A DNA stretch of 64,000 nucleotides from Azadirachta indica (taxonomy: Eukaryota > Streptophyta > Magnoliopsida > Sapindales > Meliaceae), in the NCBI GenBank assembly GCA_022749755.1, contig CM040446.1:6130966-6194965 (forward strand), given 5' to 3'. How positions within the stretch are numbered: the first letter of the stretch is position 1; each line of letters opens with the position of its first letter. The notes below the pieces were generated by a model that did not search any database, was not told the origin of the DNA, and saw only the letters and a list, made by a program, of their open reading frames with translations. The position numbers and the translations under genes are program-made. Shown piece after piece: positions 36,695-48,840 of this stretch.

Positions 36695-36830
36695 TTAATA
36701 TTTTTTCTAATATCAAATTGAAGGCCATACTGCGATTAATGTTTAATAGAAAATTTGTGATCACGGAACCATTGAAAAAATTGGGGAGTGCAATACATCC
36801 AACGAGTCACAGCGTGAATAACGATTGTAA
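36695..36830. repeat. Direct repeat of 135 bp, copy 2
   Basis: It is collinear with 33681-33815 (AAGGCCATACTGCGATTAAT, then CACGGAACCATTG). It sits just before the orphan promoter copy. Confidence 0.6.
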
Positions 36831-36949
36831 TTAATATACAGCTCCTCCACCGTAGTAACAATCAATATAAATACTTTATGGACCAATAGAATTGTGACGT
36901 GTAGAAGATATGTGACAATAGATGGGAGATTTCATGAGAATCCAAGTCA

Positions 36950-37490
36950 TCGTAAAATAGCTCTTTACCACCTCAAGATGACGATCGAGAAGGATGGATC
37001 ATTTTCTAGTCAAGTGGTGGAGCTAGCTCTGCTAGCTCTATATATGTATATCATAACACCTTTTTTTTTTTTGTTTTAAATTATTATTAGTTGACTTATT
37101 GACTTAGTATGAATGAAACTTCAAATTCTACGTTTTTATATCCCGAAGTTCTGTGATCAAAGTCATTAAATGTATCTTATTCCAGTTTATTTCTCAATGA
37201 AAATAAAAAAAAAAAAATCTTTTGTATATTGACTGCTACTTGAATTACTATGGTTGAAAATTCAATTTGCTATAATATCATGCCCCACATATATTCAATT
37301 TCAATACTTTTACACCCCACAGTTTTTTCAAGTACTCGTAAAATTTATATCGGTACCAATTAGTTGAAATATCTCATAAATTGCTCCACATTAAGCTTTG
37401 GAGATGACTCTTAAACCACATCATGATATTGCACGCCACCATTTTATAAAATTTTAATTAGTTCGATATAAATCAATGTTAGAAAGAGTT
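36950..37490 (+). promoter_or_regulatory. Orphan copy of the gene B upstream region
   Basis: This matches 24579-25090, including CTTTACCACCTCAAGATGAC and GTCAAGTGGTGGAGCTAGCT. The match runs up to AGAGTTGCCAATA, which in gene B lies 10-20 bases before the ATG. Immediately after that point the sequence diverges and no ankyrin exon follows. It is either the remnant of a lost fifth gene or a promoter copied without its gene. Confidence 0.55.
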
Positions 37491-38570
37491 GCCAATAGTT
37501 TATAAAATGTAAATCTCCTAATTTTGTTGAAATTTCAATCATAATTGTTTTGTTAGAAAAAAATACTGAAACAAAAGAGAAATCATTGCAATACAATGAT
37601 TACACAACTCCTTATTACGAGTCATTACTCGGCCGAATAATTTTAAAAATCTAAGGTTCGCACAAGACAATTCTTAGAGTTATGAATTTTGTTTAAATAA
37701 GTTTTGTGTAAAAAATATAGTTAAAAAAACAGAAGTTATTCAATATATATGAATTATGCAATCAGCAAAAACAATCACTAGTTTAAATTTTAATAAAGGG
37801 TCAATACACATCCTAATGTTTCAAATTTTAACACAAAAGAGAGAAAATATAAAAAAAAACACACTTATCTTTCTTTTTACTAGTCACCATAGTTTTTTAA
37901 CTGTTTGTGTCAAGGATGGTTTGCTAAAATTGCTGGCAATTTTACTTCTTTTTATTTTTTTTGTCACTCGTCTTTTACTTTAAAAAATTAAAGTAGAAAA
38001 TTTGAACCTTGTCCATCCTAACCACAGTGATAAGCTGTTTCATTACATGCTCTTTGTTTCTAAGTCGCTCTCTCATCTCAAACCACAACATATATTTCAT
38101 TTCTTTGAACTCAATAGAAATTATTTCTTTGTTGATTAAATAAAATCTGTTAAGAAGACAAAAAGAATTTCAACAATTTTTACAAGATTAAGCATGATTC
38201 AAATGAATTTGTCTAACGAAAAATGGGAGAAAACCAAGATAACACCTCAAAATTCATTCAACAAACAGAAGTACAAATTGCTTGGAAATTGAGGGAATCC
38301 TTCTTTTGAATTCCTGATCTTCAGTTCATCTTCCTTGGTTCCACCCTTCAATTCATGAAGTGAATCCCCAAGCGAGAAGGCTACTTCTCACTTTTTTTTA
38401 TAATTTGTGGTATTGGTGGATTCATTGCATTAAACCAAACCTTTGCTACTAATAGTAAACTTGGGAGGTTGTGGATTAGGCAAGAAGGAGAAGAGAGGTC
38501 GTGGATTAAGAAGTGACAACAGATTTGGGAAGCTATAAATTAAGGGAGAACGAGAAAGCAGGCCATGATG
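37491..38570. other. Non-coding stretch before the D locus
   Basis: No gene recognised. A minus-strand frame of 80 codons overlaps the end of this stretch (38430-38672) and is rich in Ser, Pro and Asn. Its counterpart at the A locus is frameshifted, so it is probably chance. Confidence 0.4.
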
Positions 38571-38882
38571 GTGGGAGAGAGGGCAGCTATAGAGGAAGCT
38601 TGGATTTTGGTTGATATTAGCGGGGTGGTAGTTAAGCATCAGAGATGGCATGGGTAAAGTTACAAGAGACATACCGCTGTTTATGATAAACCAAATTAGG
38701 GTTTGCTATTAGAATAAATTGATGTACTTTCAGTTTTTATCATTCTTTACAAAATTAAGTTTTTAAAGATATTTTCGTAACTACACAAATTGTGTTAATT
38801 AATTAACGGTTCAAGGTAGGCATGTGCGTTTTTCTCTAAACTTTTAATAAAATACAAAGTTACAAACCTTCTAAAAGTGAAT

Positions 38883-38968
38883 ATGCTTGGACATGTGATT
38901 CTCGCAAATTGTCACCACTTCACTTGGCAGCTCTAAAAGGGTATGTTGATATAGTGAAAATATCCGTA
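38883..38968 (+). pseudogene. Ankyrin-repeat relic upstream of gene D
   Basis: It encodes LGHV joined to DSRKLSPLHLAALKGYVDIV and then a stop. It is the best preserved of the three relics and carries the same internal deletion. Confidence 0.75.
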
Positions 38969-39734
38969 TAAGTTAGCCTTAAATGGATAATTTCAAAGCC
39001 AATTTTATTCTTCATAAAAAATATGTTACACTATGACACTAAAATTTAATTAATCATTATTTCTGTACAATATTCTTCATTATTACCAAAATTTTGATAG
39101 AAATTTATTTTTAAAATAGTTCTAATTAAACATGTACTCTTATTTTTACTATTCTCATATATTTTTTCCAACATATTTTAACAATTTTTAAAAATAAATT
39201 AACTTCTTCTCAAGATTTATAGGTTTAATTACCGTATTAAAATATGACAAATTAAAGTCAAAATCAAATCTTTCTTAATTTATCATAATCAACTAAAGTT
39301 TAATAGAAATATGATAAAGTTTTTGACATGATTTCTTTTGTTTTAGTATTTAATTTTTATTAGAAAAGAGTGGTATCATAAACATATTCTCTCCATTTGA
39401 AAAAATTCAACTAGTTCAATTTGTATTTGTGCTTGAGATAGGATAGAATGGGTGCATGGCAAAAATTAGCTCAATTTGTATTTGTACTTGGGATAGTATA
39501 TAAATGTACCATCAAGCTACGTACGGCGCATCAAACATACCATCCTTTAAATTGCTCTTAGTATTCTTATGATTGAAAACTTAATAGTAGTTTACAGTAT
39601 CATGTTCCACAGTAACTGCTATCGAGTCTTTTCCGTGTTTACCAATAATTTCTTCCGCGTAATGAATGTCGGTGTTAGCCCCACCCTCAAAAGACTCTGA
39701 CTTCTGTAGAACACACGACAATTCATAGATTGAC

Positions 39735-39870
39735 ATACCTTATGTTTAAACTGGAGCTTAACAAGAAGGGGATTTATGTAAAAGGAGTTAGATCTATACA
39801 AATCTTATGAACAAATACACTTGAGAAATAAAGGGACAGTAGTTGTTGTGATCGTCACTCTAGTAATAGA
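39735..39870 (+). promoter_or_regulatory. Conserved upstream region of gene D
   Basis: It matches the gene A and C leaders (GGATTTATGTAAAAGGAGTT, GATCTATACAAATC, TAGTAATAGA). It leads into an ATA where the others have ATG. Confidence 0.35.
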
Positions 39871-42006
39871 ATAGAGAGGAGAATCAATGACGAAGCAGCA
39901 GAGGGGACTGTAATTCGCTGGCGTAACTTGCTTTACGAGGATGTTTCAGTTCTCGATAGATTTATGGCAGGTTGGTAACCCAAGACACCTTTACACATAG
40001 CTTGCATGCTCGCACATGTAGATTTTGTGTAGCAAATTTTAAGTAGAAAGCCTGAGCTAGCTGGAGAGCTTGATTCCCGAAAATTGTCATCACTTCACTT
40101 GGCAGCTGCAAAAGCGTACCTTGATATAGCGAAAAAATTGGCGTCATTTGACTCTGAAATGTGTTCTGCCATAAATCCTCTACATACTGCAGTCATCAAA
40201 GACCACGTTCATATCTTAAGAGAATTGGTTCAAGTAAAGCCCGTAGCCGCTCGAAAGTTTTTGGACCGAGGTGAGACAATTTTACATAAGTGTGTGAATT
40301 ATAGCCAGTTGGAGGCACTGAAGTTCTTAGTGATCTGGAGTTGGTGAACTCTAAAGATGAGGATTGGCAACACTATCTTGCATCTAACAGTGATTGATAA
40401 ACAAGCAAAGGTATGTTTTTAAACCAACCTTATTATGTAGTATTACTCAAGATGCAGTTTTATTACTCAACTTCTGAAGAGAAGTGTGTGTACGAGTGTT
40501 ATTTGTTTTTATAAGAGGACCAAATTTGTAATTTACTTAATGTGTTAGCACAATTGGGCCTATTTGTCATTATCACAATTGGTGGGATTCTCCTCCTACG
40601 TTGATATAACGTGAGCTTCTCAATTCTCGAGGGTACCAATTTTCGCTTTGCTTAATGTATTATTTAGTTCCTATCTTGTACTTCTTTTCAATATATACTA
40701 AAATTATAGTTGTAGAAATATATAAGTATATATAGAACCCCCTAAAAGATTGGCCTCAAGGGATGTTGTTGGGAACACATGGCCAGCCGATACCATTTAT
40801 TGGTACAATTTTTTTATATTAATTTAAAAAAATCTCTCACAATAAAAATAATTTTATTGATAAAGGAATTATACTTATACATACCCACTCACAAAGACAC
40901 ATAAACATAAACTTGTTAGAGTCTTTTCTCTCGCAGACTCATATAGACTCATTGGAGCCTTTTTTCTCATTTGTTATTGCTCTATTTTTTTCTCTATAAT
41001 CTCTCTCTTATTTTTGTTTGTAATTCAAAAATGAAGAGGCAAGTTTGCTACTTATAGACAAACTACTGCAACACTACCAAATATATTAACACGAATCGTG
41101 TTTTATTTGTTTATATGTATCCTTTTTCTTCTCATTCTTTTTTCTAGTGTAATCTTTTTTTTTTTTTTTGGGTATCTTCTTGCCCTTGAAATTGACTTCT
41201 AGTTGGCTGCTAAATTTAATCACCCAATCCTAACACAGGTAGGCAGAGGCCTAGAACTCCCATTGGGAGGTCTAATCTTTGATCTTTGCCATCGGCAAGA
41301 ATTTATCTCCTACCATAGATAGGACTTCCACTGTATGTAGAGTCCATAACTTACTATAAATAAGGTCTATCATATTAGAGTATGGGTAGTACTCTTTCCG
41401 TATATAAGGACAGATGTTTCTCTTCAGTAAGGACAAACATTACCCAAATAGGGTATAGTTCTTTGGGCGGCTTCAAAATTGACTCGATCAAGAATCCCTC
41501 CTCAAATGGGGTGCAGTTATCCAGTGGCGTCAGACTCTACTCGATCAAGAATCTTGATTCGTGGTAGATCTCTAATGTAATATTAATAGTTTGTATATCT
41601 AATATTAAAAAAGAATTGGCTAGTAAATTTTAAATTTTCATATTACTTGACCGACATTATTGACTCTTTAATTTCATTATTTTGCATATGCTTTGTCTCT
41701 TTCTTATTTTCAACCTACTCCTTGTAAACTTTTCTCATTTTAGAATTGCATCAATCAATTTAATTTTTGCAATTGAGTCCTTCTAGAATTTCTTAATTCT
41801 TAAGCTTGGTTTAATTTTCTAACAGACGTTGATATCGTGCCATGTCTTATATAAGCTCAATCATATCTTTACAATGATATTTTAAGTAATGAAATTGCCC
41901 CGAAGAATCTCTATCTCATTTTAAGTATAAATTAAAGTAAATTCAAATATTCAGTCAACAAAGTTTCTTACTACTAGCACTACAATAGCCGTTGTTGATG
42001 TTAATG
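39871..42006 (+). pseudogene. ANK-PGG gene D, heavily decayed
   Basis: Exon 1 (39871-40410) aligns throughout with genes A and B, and a short start of exon 2 (41955-42006, KFLTTSTT) survives. Damage: the start codon is ATA; stops TAA 39976-39978 and TAG 40030-40032 (the latter a CAG in relatives); a 15-base in-frame deletion near 40170; a 13-base deletion near 40329; and a 1-base insertion near 40365. From 40084 to 40326 the ankyrin frame is still open (LHLAAAKAYLDIAKKL, LHTAVIKDHVHILREL). Exon 2 is cut at 42006 by a copia LTR and the whole PGG domain is missing. The intron contains a solo LTR. This is clearly a pseudogene, older or less constrained than A and B. Confidence 0.85.
40767..41824 (+). 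repeat. Solo LTR in the gene D intron
   Basis: The element starts TGTTGGGAACACATGG and ends TAATTTTCTAACA, the TG...CA ends of an LTR with TGTTG/TAACA inverted tips. Flanks GATGT (40762-40766) and GACGT (41825-41829) are a 5-bp target duplication with one transition. The gene A intron shows the empty site (GGGGACGCTGAAATC). No internal region is attached. It contains short repeats such as ACTCGATCAAGAATC twice (41482 and 41539). Confidence 0.7.
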
Positions 42007-42396
42007 TGCTGAAAGATAAAAAAAGAAAAAATTTGGGTACTGTTTTCGGGTATTTTTTATGTGAAAAACATAATGTTATATCATATTTTCTCACCCTTTT
42101 GCTATTGTTACAACCCATCAATGAATGGGAGACACATATAGGTCTCTTGTGGGATGTGTGAAAGGTGTATTTGTAATGAAAAATCTAATTTTAAGTTCAA
42201 AAATCAACTTAGAAAAATTGTTGATGGTGGCTGTCCAAATCCTCTACTTTTTCCTTTGTTTTTGTTGCTGATTCTTTAGTTTTCTATGTGTTTTAGTTGC
42301 AACAACATCTCCTTCACTGATTCGCTTGTTTGGATGGTTAGTGTATGATGTTAACAACATAAAATTGATGGCATTATACTAAAATTACAGCCAACA
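42007..42396 (+). repeat. Copia 5' LTR
   Basis: The LTR starts TGCTGAAAGATAAAAAAAG inside exon 2 of gene D and ends ACAGCCAACA, directly before a primer-binding site. The matching 3' LTR was not found, because the element is truncated downstream. Confidence 0.65.
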
Positions 42397-42401
42397 TTTT
42401 C

Positions 42402-42413
42402 TGGTATCAGAGC
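42402..42413 (+). promoter_or_regulatory. Copia primer-binding site (initiator tRNA-Met)
   Basis: TGGTATCAGAGC is an exact match to the standard plant copia PBS, five bases after the LTR. Confidence 0.9.
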
Positions 42414-42419
42414 AAGATT

Positions 42420-44643
42420 GTGGAATTGACGAAAGTGAAGATTAAAGCCAAAGATAAGATGGCTAATACAAGCTCTTTAAACCCTACAATCCAACAATCT
42501 TATGTTTCGATTTTTGATGAAGAAAACTATGATTTTTGGTGTGTGAAGATGAAAACACTTTTCATATCATTAGATCTTTGGGATTTAATAAAAACCAAAG
42601 TTCCTAAACCCGAATCTATATCTACCATGACAAAAGAAGAACGAAGAAATTTAAAGGAGAGAAAGCAAAGAAATGCAAATGTTTTAAGCAAAATACAGCA
42701 AGTACTTTCCAAGAATATGTTCCCAAGAATCATTTGAGCAACAAAAGCAAAAGAAGCATGGGAAATTTTAAAAGAGGAGTTCAAATGAAGTGTAAGGGTA
42801 AGAGTTTCTAAGCTTCAAGATCTTAGAAAAGACTTTGAAAATGTGGGAATGAAAGAAAATGAGACTATGCAAGATTTTTCGGATAAATATACTGAGTTGG
42901 TTAATCAAATGAAAATTTATGGAGAAGAAATTGAAAATAAGAAATTGATTGAAAAGGTTTTGGGTTTCTTGCTGAAGAAATTTAATCTCGTTGTGTCGGT
43001 TATTGAAGAAATTAAAGATTTAGATGTTTTGACATTGTAAGACTTGATGGGTTTAGTAAAATCATTTAAGCGTAAATTGATACAACATTCCGAAAAGTTT
43101 CTCGATAGTGCTTTTTAATCAAAACTTAATGTTGGACCCAAAAATCATGTTCAAGGTAAAGTCATCTGAAGGTGGAAAACAAGGAAGAGGAAGAGGAAGA
43201 TGCTGGAATTTTAGAAGAAGAGGGAGAGGAAGTGTTGATAGAAATCCAAGAAATGAAGGAAAGTTTTAGAAATGCAAAATTTGTAAAAGAAGTAGTCATG
43301 TTGAAAAAAATTATTGGTTCAAGGGAATACCTCAATGCCACAACAAAGAGATTGTAGATACAAGAACACTTAATAAGCAAGCCATGTAGAAGAGAAAGAT
43401 GATGAAGCAAACTTGTTTTATGCATGTCAAAGAGCATTAGAACAAGGAAATGATGTTTGGTTTCTTGATAGTGGTTGTACGAATCATATGACCAAAGACG
43501 AGGGCATTTTTCACAAAATAGATGCTCTTGTTTGCTTGCAAATAAAGATAGGAAATGGTGTTCTTGTGCAAGCTAAAGACAAAGGCAGCGTTGGAGTTCA
43601 AACCAAGAGAGGTGTTAGATACATTTTGGATGTGTTGTTAGTATTGTACTTAAAAAAAATTTGTTGAGTGTTGGCCAATTTCTAGAAAATAGATATTTTT
43701 TGAAATTTGAAAGATATGGTTGTGTGATTTTTGATAAACAAAATGAGAAGCTGATTATGGTTGATATAAAGATGAAAAATAGAAGTTTTATGTTGAAACT
43801 TCAATATGCAAAGGATGTTGCACTGAAGACTAAAATCATGAATGAATCTTGACTTTGGCATAGAAGATTTGTACACTTAAATTTTAGGAGTTTGAAGCTG
43901 CTACAGCAAAAAAAATATAGTAGATGGCCTTCCAAAAATAGAAGAACAACAAGGAGTATGTGAGGGATGTGTACTTGGAAAGCACTATAGATAATCTTTT
44001 CCAAAAGGAATAGCATGGAGAGCAAAGCAAGTGCTTGAACTATTACATACCAATGTTTGCAGGCTGATGAATACCATATCTCATGGAGGTAATAAATACT
44101 TATTTTTCTTCATTGATGATTATTCAATAATGATATGGGTGTTTTCCATAAGACAAATCTATAGTGTTCATAATCTTCAAAAAATTCAAAAGCTTTGCTG
44201 AAAAATAAAGTGGTCATTTTATCAAAATTTTGAGAAGTAATAGAGGTAAAGAATATACCTCTAATCAATTCAACAAGTTTTGTGAAGATGAAGGAATAGA
44301 TAGACAACTTACGGTGGGCTACATTTCATAAAAAAATAGGGTATCCTTGAGGAAAACTCAAACGGTGATGGAGATGACAAAATCCATGTTGCATGAGGAG
44401 AGCTTACCTAAGGATTTTTGGGCTAAATCAATTAACACAGCTGTATATTTGATAAATAGAGCACCAACCAAGGCTTTGAATAACAAAACTCTCGTAGGAG
44501 CTTGGAGTGGGAGGCACTTTAAAATTTTTTGTTGTGTGTGTTATGCCCAAGTTCCAAAAGAAAAGAGAAAAAAGCTTGATGAAATAAGTGTGAGATGTAT
44601 CTTTGTTAGCTATAGCTCACATTCAAAAGTAATAAGTGAGTAG
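42420..44643 (+). pseudogene. Copia gag-protease-integrase polyprotein, broken and truncated
   Basis: Plus-strand pieces follow the usual copia order. Gag (42459-43120) has FDEENYDFWCVKMKTLFISL and LIEKVLGFLLKKFNLVVSVI. A zinc knuckle at about 43274-43320 (CKICKRSSHVEKNYW) has its last Cys replaced by Tyr. The protease has WFLDSGCTNHMT (43458-43493), catalytic Asp kept. The integrase has WHRRFVHLNFRSL, the zinc pair CEGCVLGKH (about 43959) and FFIDDYS near 44110. The integrase C-terminus has LPKDFWAKSINTAVYLINRA and ends at 44643. At least six stops or frameshifts separate them. Reverse transcriptase and RNase H are absent; Athila-type sequence begins straight after the integrase. The element landed in gene D. 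Confidence 0.85.
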
Positions 44644-44649
44644 TTTACT

Positions 44650-46193
44650 CACCAATCCTTTACTTTTTAACTTAAACATATGCATAAATTCTTAAGGAGT
44701 GGTGTTGTTTTGATGAAATTTGTTATTTTTGTGCAAAGATGAAGAAAATCCCAGTTAAGATGATAGGTAGCACAAAAATGGGTTAAAAAGACAAGTCATA
44801 AAAATTGGGACCAAAATGCAAGAAACTTAAGGACTTAAATGCTTGAAGTAAAGATTTAGGTGTCCAAAATATAACATATAAAGAATAAGGGATGTAATTG
44901 AAAACATTATAAAGGACTTAATTGAAATTATGCTAAATTTTGCATGGCGTGGTCACGCCCTACTTGGCGTTCCTAACAGTAGAACATGATCAGAATATGA
45001 TGTGCTACCGCGCCATGAGATGTTCTTCCAAGCTTAAGTCAAGAGCGCGTCCATGCCGTCTGGGCTGAATTTCAATCAAATTTTTAGTCTTTGGATTAGC
45101 TTTTTACAGCCAGATTTTGTTGATTGTAGGTACCTTAATTTTGGGACGCCAGCAACACATCCAAGAATAGAAAGGGGTTTTTTAGGAGAGAGAGAGGGAG
45201 AGGAGAACAAAAGGATTTTTAGAGAGAGACAAGAATCAAGCTTCAAGGTCTTTGGGAGAAGCTTGAAGATTGATTTGGCCTTTATCATTAGATTTGTCTT
45301 CTTAAACTCCCACTTTTATTTTAAAATTTATTTTATTTTATTGTTGGATTGTTGTAATAATGATAAATTTCATTTTGAATTTGTGTTTGGTTGTTGATAT
45401 GCAAGGTTAAACTTTCATATTTTAGGATTTTGATATAACCTAATCCTATCATGTTTTGGCTAATAAAGAAATTTGCTATTGTTATTTATTTTTAATTACT
45501 TGAGTTTTTCTTGTACTTAATACTAATGTTTTGTTGTATATAAATTATTAGATCAAATATGAATGAATTGGTATTAAGGATAGTATAAATTATTCATGGG
45601 ATTTAAAAAATTCAGTCTAGTATATTAAGATTGGAAAAATATCAATAATTAGATAATCACATTAATACTTAGGATTTAATGAATCGGGAGGTGAATTAAT
45701 TTTTAAGAATTAGTAATAGGTTGGATTTAAGGAACGTTAAGCTAACTCAGTTAGATAGAGATATCAATTGATTTAACCAAACGTAAAGCAAATTCGGCAC
45801 TCAGGAGAGGGAATAAGGTTACTTAGAACCTGTTATTAGCATATTAAAAATAAAAACTCAACAAATTCTAAAACTAGTAGAGATATGGTAAGGGTTAGGT
45901 GAAATCAAAATCCTAGGGCTATTTTTCATATCAATTTTTGCATATTTTCTTCCTAATTAGTTCAATTTTTTAGCTTTAATTTTGTTAAACAAGTTAGTTG
46001 CCCTTTGTATAATTTTTAATTATATTTGTTTCCTCTTGTAATTTTTAAGTGTTTAGATAAAATTAATCTACCATAGTCATAGTACTTAATTTAAAAATTA
46101 AAAAACTTAGTTCTCATGGGTACGATCACTTTTTCTTTCCACTTACTACTTGTATGACCCCATACACTTGTAGGATACGTGAGAATATATCAA
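44650..46193 (+). repeat. Athila-like gypsy 5' LTR (plus strand)
   Basis: This long non-coding LTR ends ...GTGAGAATATATCA just before the PBS at 46200. It resembles the reverse-strand LTR at 59931-61385: CATGGGTACGATCAC vs CATGGGTACAATGAC, and CTTGTATGACCCCATACACT vs CTTGTAAGTTCTCATATACT. Both have a GC-rich GCATGGCGTGGTCACGCC-type patch about 1.2 kb upstream of the end. The left boundary with the copia remnant is approximate. Confidence 0.6.
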
Positions 46194-46199
46194 GTTTTT

Positions 46200-46217
46200 C
46201 GCGCCGCTGCCGGGGAC
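46200..46217 (+). promoter_or_regulatory. Athila-type primer-binding site
   Basis: TCGCGCCGCTGCCGGGGA closely matches the TGGCGCCGTTGCCGGGGA site (tRNA-Asp primer) of plant Athila/Tat elements. Two substitutions are visible. Confidence 0.8.
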
Positions 46218-46339
46218 TAGGAATTTTTGAGATTTTATTAATATTATGATTGCATAGTTTAATTTTAATTTAGGTTTTTATTTTTGTTTCGTTTCATTTC
46301 TTTTTGTTTCACTTTGAAGTTTTGCAATTGCATACGAAG

Positions 46340-48110
46340 AGCCAAAAGCCTTGAACTTGTTGCATTTGATCCAGAGATTGAATAGACTTTTCATCGATTG
46401 AGAAAAGAAAGAAGGAATAAATCAAGAAACATGGCAGACGAAAGAAATCGATAGTCACGTCCATAACCCCAACAACCGAGAGCACTTTGAGATTATTTTT
46501 GACCTGTGGTTAATGATAATTAGTTGGGAATTTGTTGGCAAACTATCAATGCCAACAATTTTAAGCTTAAACTAGCTTTGATTAATATGGTTTAACAAAA
46601 TCAGTATGGTAGTCTGTCTCATGAAGATCCCAATATCCATTTGGCCATGTTTATGCAAGTGTGTGACATAGTAAAAATGAATGGAGTAGAAAAGACGTGA
46701 TTCGAATAAGATTATTTTCGTTTTCATTAAGAGATAAGGCAAAAGGTTGGCTGCAATCCTTACAACCACGGAGCATTACTAAATAAGACGAATTGGATCA
46801 GAAGTTCTTTACAAAATTCTTTCCACTGTCTAAGGCTTCACTATTAAGAGGCGACAAAGCACAATTTAGGCAATTGGACTTTAAGCCATTATATGAATCT
46901 TAAGAAAGGTTTAAGGATTTAATCCGAAAGCTTCCTTAGTATGGGTACCAAGATTGATTCCAAATACAGTTGTTCTATAATGGATTAAATAGGCAAACTC
47001 AAACAATTGTAGATCTAACTACTGGTGGTACTTTACAATCCAAGACGATTGAAGAAGTCTATGCTTTGCTTGAAGAAATGGCATGCAATAATTACCAATA
47101 GCCGAGTGAGAGGTCAATTGTGAAGAAAGTAAGGGAGTTCATAAGGTCGATCAAATAGCAGCATTTTTAGCTCAAGTGGTGGCTTTAACAAATTAAATTA
47201 AGAATCTTACCATAAGGGAGGCCTCTTTTAGCTAAGAGAAAGTAATGGTTGCAAGTTCTTCATATACTAATGAAGGCTGGGAAGAGGAGTAATATCAATT
47301 CATCAATAACTAAAACTATAACTTCTGGCCAAGTAATAACTTACCAACTCACTATCATCTCGGACTTTGTAATCATGAGAATTTTTCCTATAGAAATCAA
47401 GGGAATGCTTTACAACCGTCTCATCCTCCAGGTTTTCAACAACCGACGACGAAAAAAAAGCCATCCTTGAAAGATCTCTTGGGAACATTTATTATGGAAA
47501 CAAGAAATTAGTTCAACAAGGATGAAGCTCGATTTAATAACATTGAGACTTATTGCACAAACATGAATGCCACAATGAAGTCGCTAGAAACTCAAACTAG
47601 CTAGCTTGTTAATTCAATTAGGGGACAATCATCAGGAAGTTCTCTAGCCACATGGACCCAAATCCTAAACATCAATGAAAGGTAATCACTCTTTGAAGTA
47701 GCAAGGAGTTAGAGCCACTTAAACTTGAGGAGAATGAATCAAAAGAAGATAAGATGAAGAAGAGTGAAGCTAATAAGAAGGAAATTGAAGAGAAAGCACC
47801 AAAGGAAGAGTCTAAGCCGTATAGGATTTCATTTATAAACAACCCTCCTAAGATTGTACCACTATTGCCTTTTTCTCAAAGATTCCAAAAGAAGAAGCTT
47901 AATGCTCAGTTCTCTAAATTCCTTGAAATTTTCAAAAATCTTCATTAGTAACATCCATTTGCGGATGCTTTGGAACGAATGCCTAATTATGTTAAGGTTA
48001 CGAAGAAAGTGATGTCAAAGAAGAGGTGTTTGGCAGAATTTGAGACCGTTAAGTTGAGGAAGAGTGTAGTTTAATTCTCCAAAGGAAGTTACTGAAGAAG
48101 GAGAAGGATC
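46340..48110 (+). pseudogene. Athila-like gag relic
   Basis: A continuous gag can be traced with many stops. It starts with LVAFDPEIE and TFHRLRKE (46357 on), then HEDPNIHLAMFMQVCDIVK (46621), RDKAKGWLQSL, FFTKFFPLSKASLLRGDKAQ, QLFYNGLNRQTQTIVDLTTG, and the C-terminal KKPSLKDLLGTFIMETRN and MNATMKSLETQTS. It ends with LPFSQRFQKKKLNAQFSKFL at about 47868. At least a dozen stops are present; several are at positions where Gln (CAA/CAG) or Trp is expected, the pattern left by C-to-T decay of methylated DNA. Its role, the particle core protein of the element, is lost. Confidence 0.8.
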
Positions 48111-48840
48111 CGAGTAATTTCACCATTCCATGCACTATTAGGAAATCAAACTTTGAGAAGGTATTATGTTATTTAGGTGTAAGTATCAACTTAATGCCAT
48201 TCTTAGTTTTTCAAAAGTTGGGTTTGGAAGAAGTCAAACCAACGACTATCTCGTTGCAAATGGCTGATTGCTCTTTCACTTATCCATGGGAAATTATTGA
48301 AGATGTATTAGTAAAGGTGGATAAGTTCATCTTTCCGTTTAATTTTATGGTGCTTGACATGGAGAAAGACCGAGAAATCACCATTACGTTTGGGCAACCT
48401 TTCCTAAATACAGAAGAGCTTTAATTGATGTATAACATGGCGAGATAAAATTAAAAGTTGATGAAGAACATGTCAAGTTTAACATTTATGACGATGAAAA
48501 AGCTCCAAACAATACAAGCACTTGTCATAGGGTAGATGTCATCAACAATGATGCGGTGGATATAGATAAGAATGAGATGGATGAGTCTTGAAAAGAGGCA
48601 TATGAGAATGCCAAAATTTTTTACAAAAATAAGAAGAGGTCAAAACTAAAGTTGATTCTGAGCAAATTGAAGTTAAGAAAGTTGGTGTTATTTAAAATTG
48701 AAGGAGTATTACATCTTAACAAGGCTAATATAAAGGATAAAGATAGAAGATTGTTTCGCATGAACGACCAAAAGCTTAAGCATTATTTTAAGGGAAAAGG
48801 ATGGAACATCACAAATTTTCAACTTGAGGATCCTGGTTAA
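48111..48840 (+). pseudogene. Athila-like protease fused to integrase C-terminal tail
   Basis: The protease frame has LGVSINLMPFLVFQKLGLEE, VLVKVDKFIFPFNFMVLDME and ITFGQPFLNTEEL. The residue before LGVS is Tyr where the family has the catalytic Asp (DLGAS), so it would be inactive. After a frame change come VKFNIYDD and STCHRVDVIN, normal post-protease sequence. Then, near 48580, the text jumps to KEAYENAKIF, KLKLILSKLKLRKLVLFKIE and RMNDQKLKHYF. This is the integrase C-terminal tail (compare the usual LKLFPGKLRSRW and KVNGQRLKHY). Reverse transcriptase, RNase H and the integrase core are missing. The same junction occurs in the minus-strand copy at 63225-63935. Confidence 0.75.

Noticed and set aside
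38430..38672. Minus-strand 80-codon frame with a Ser/Pro-rich, transit-peptide-like start
   Set aside because: The equivalent A-locus sequence (about 6045-6160) is frameshifted and has stops, so there is no sign of conservation.
42402..42413. TGGTATCAGAGC as part of a tRNA gene
   Set aside because: It is the copia primer-binding site; no cloverleaf surrounds it.
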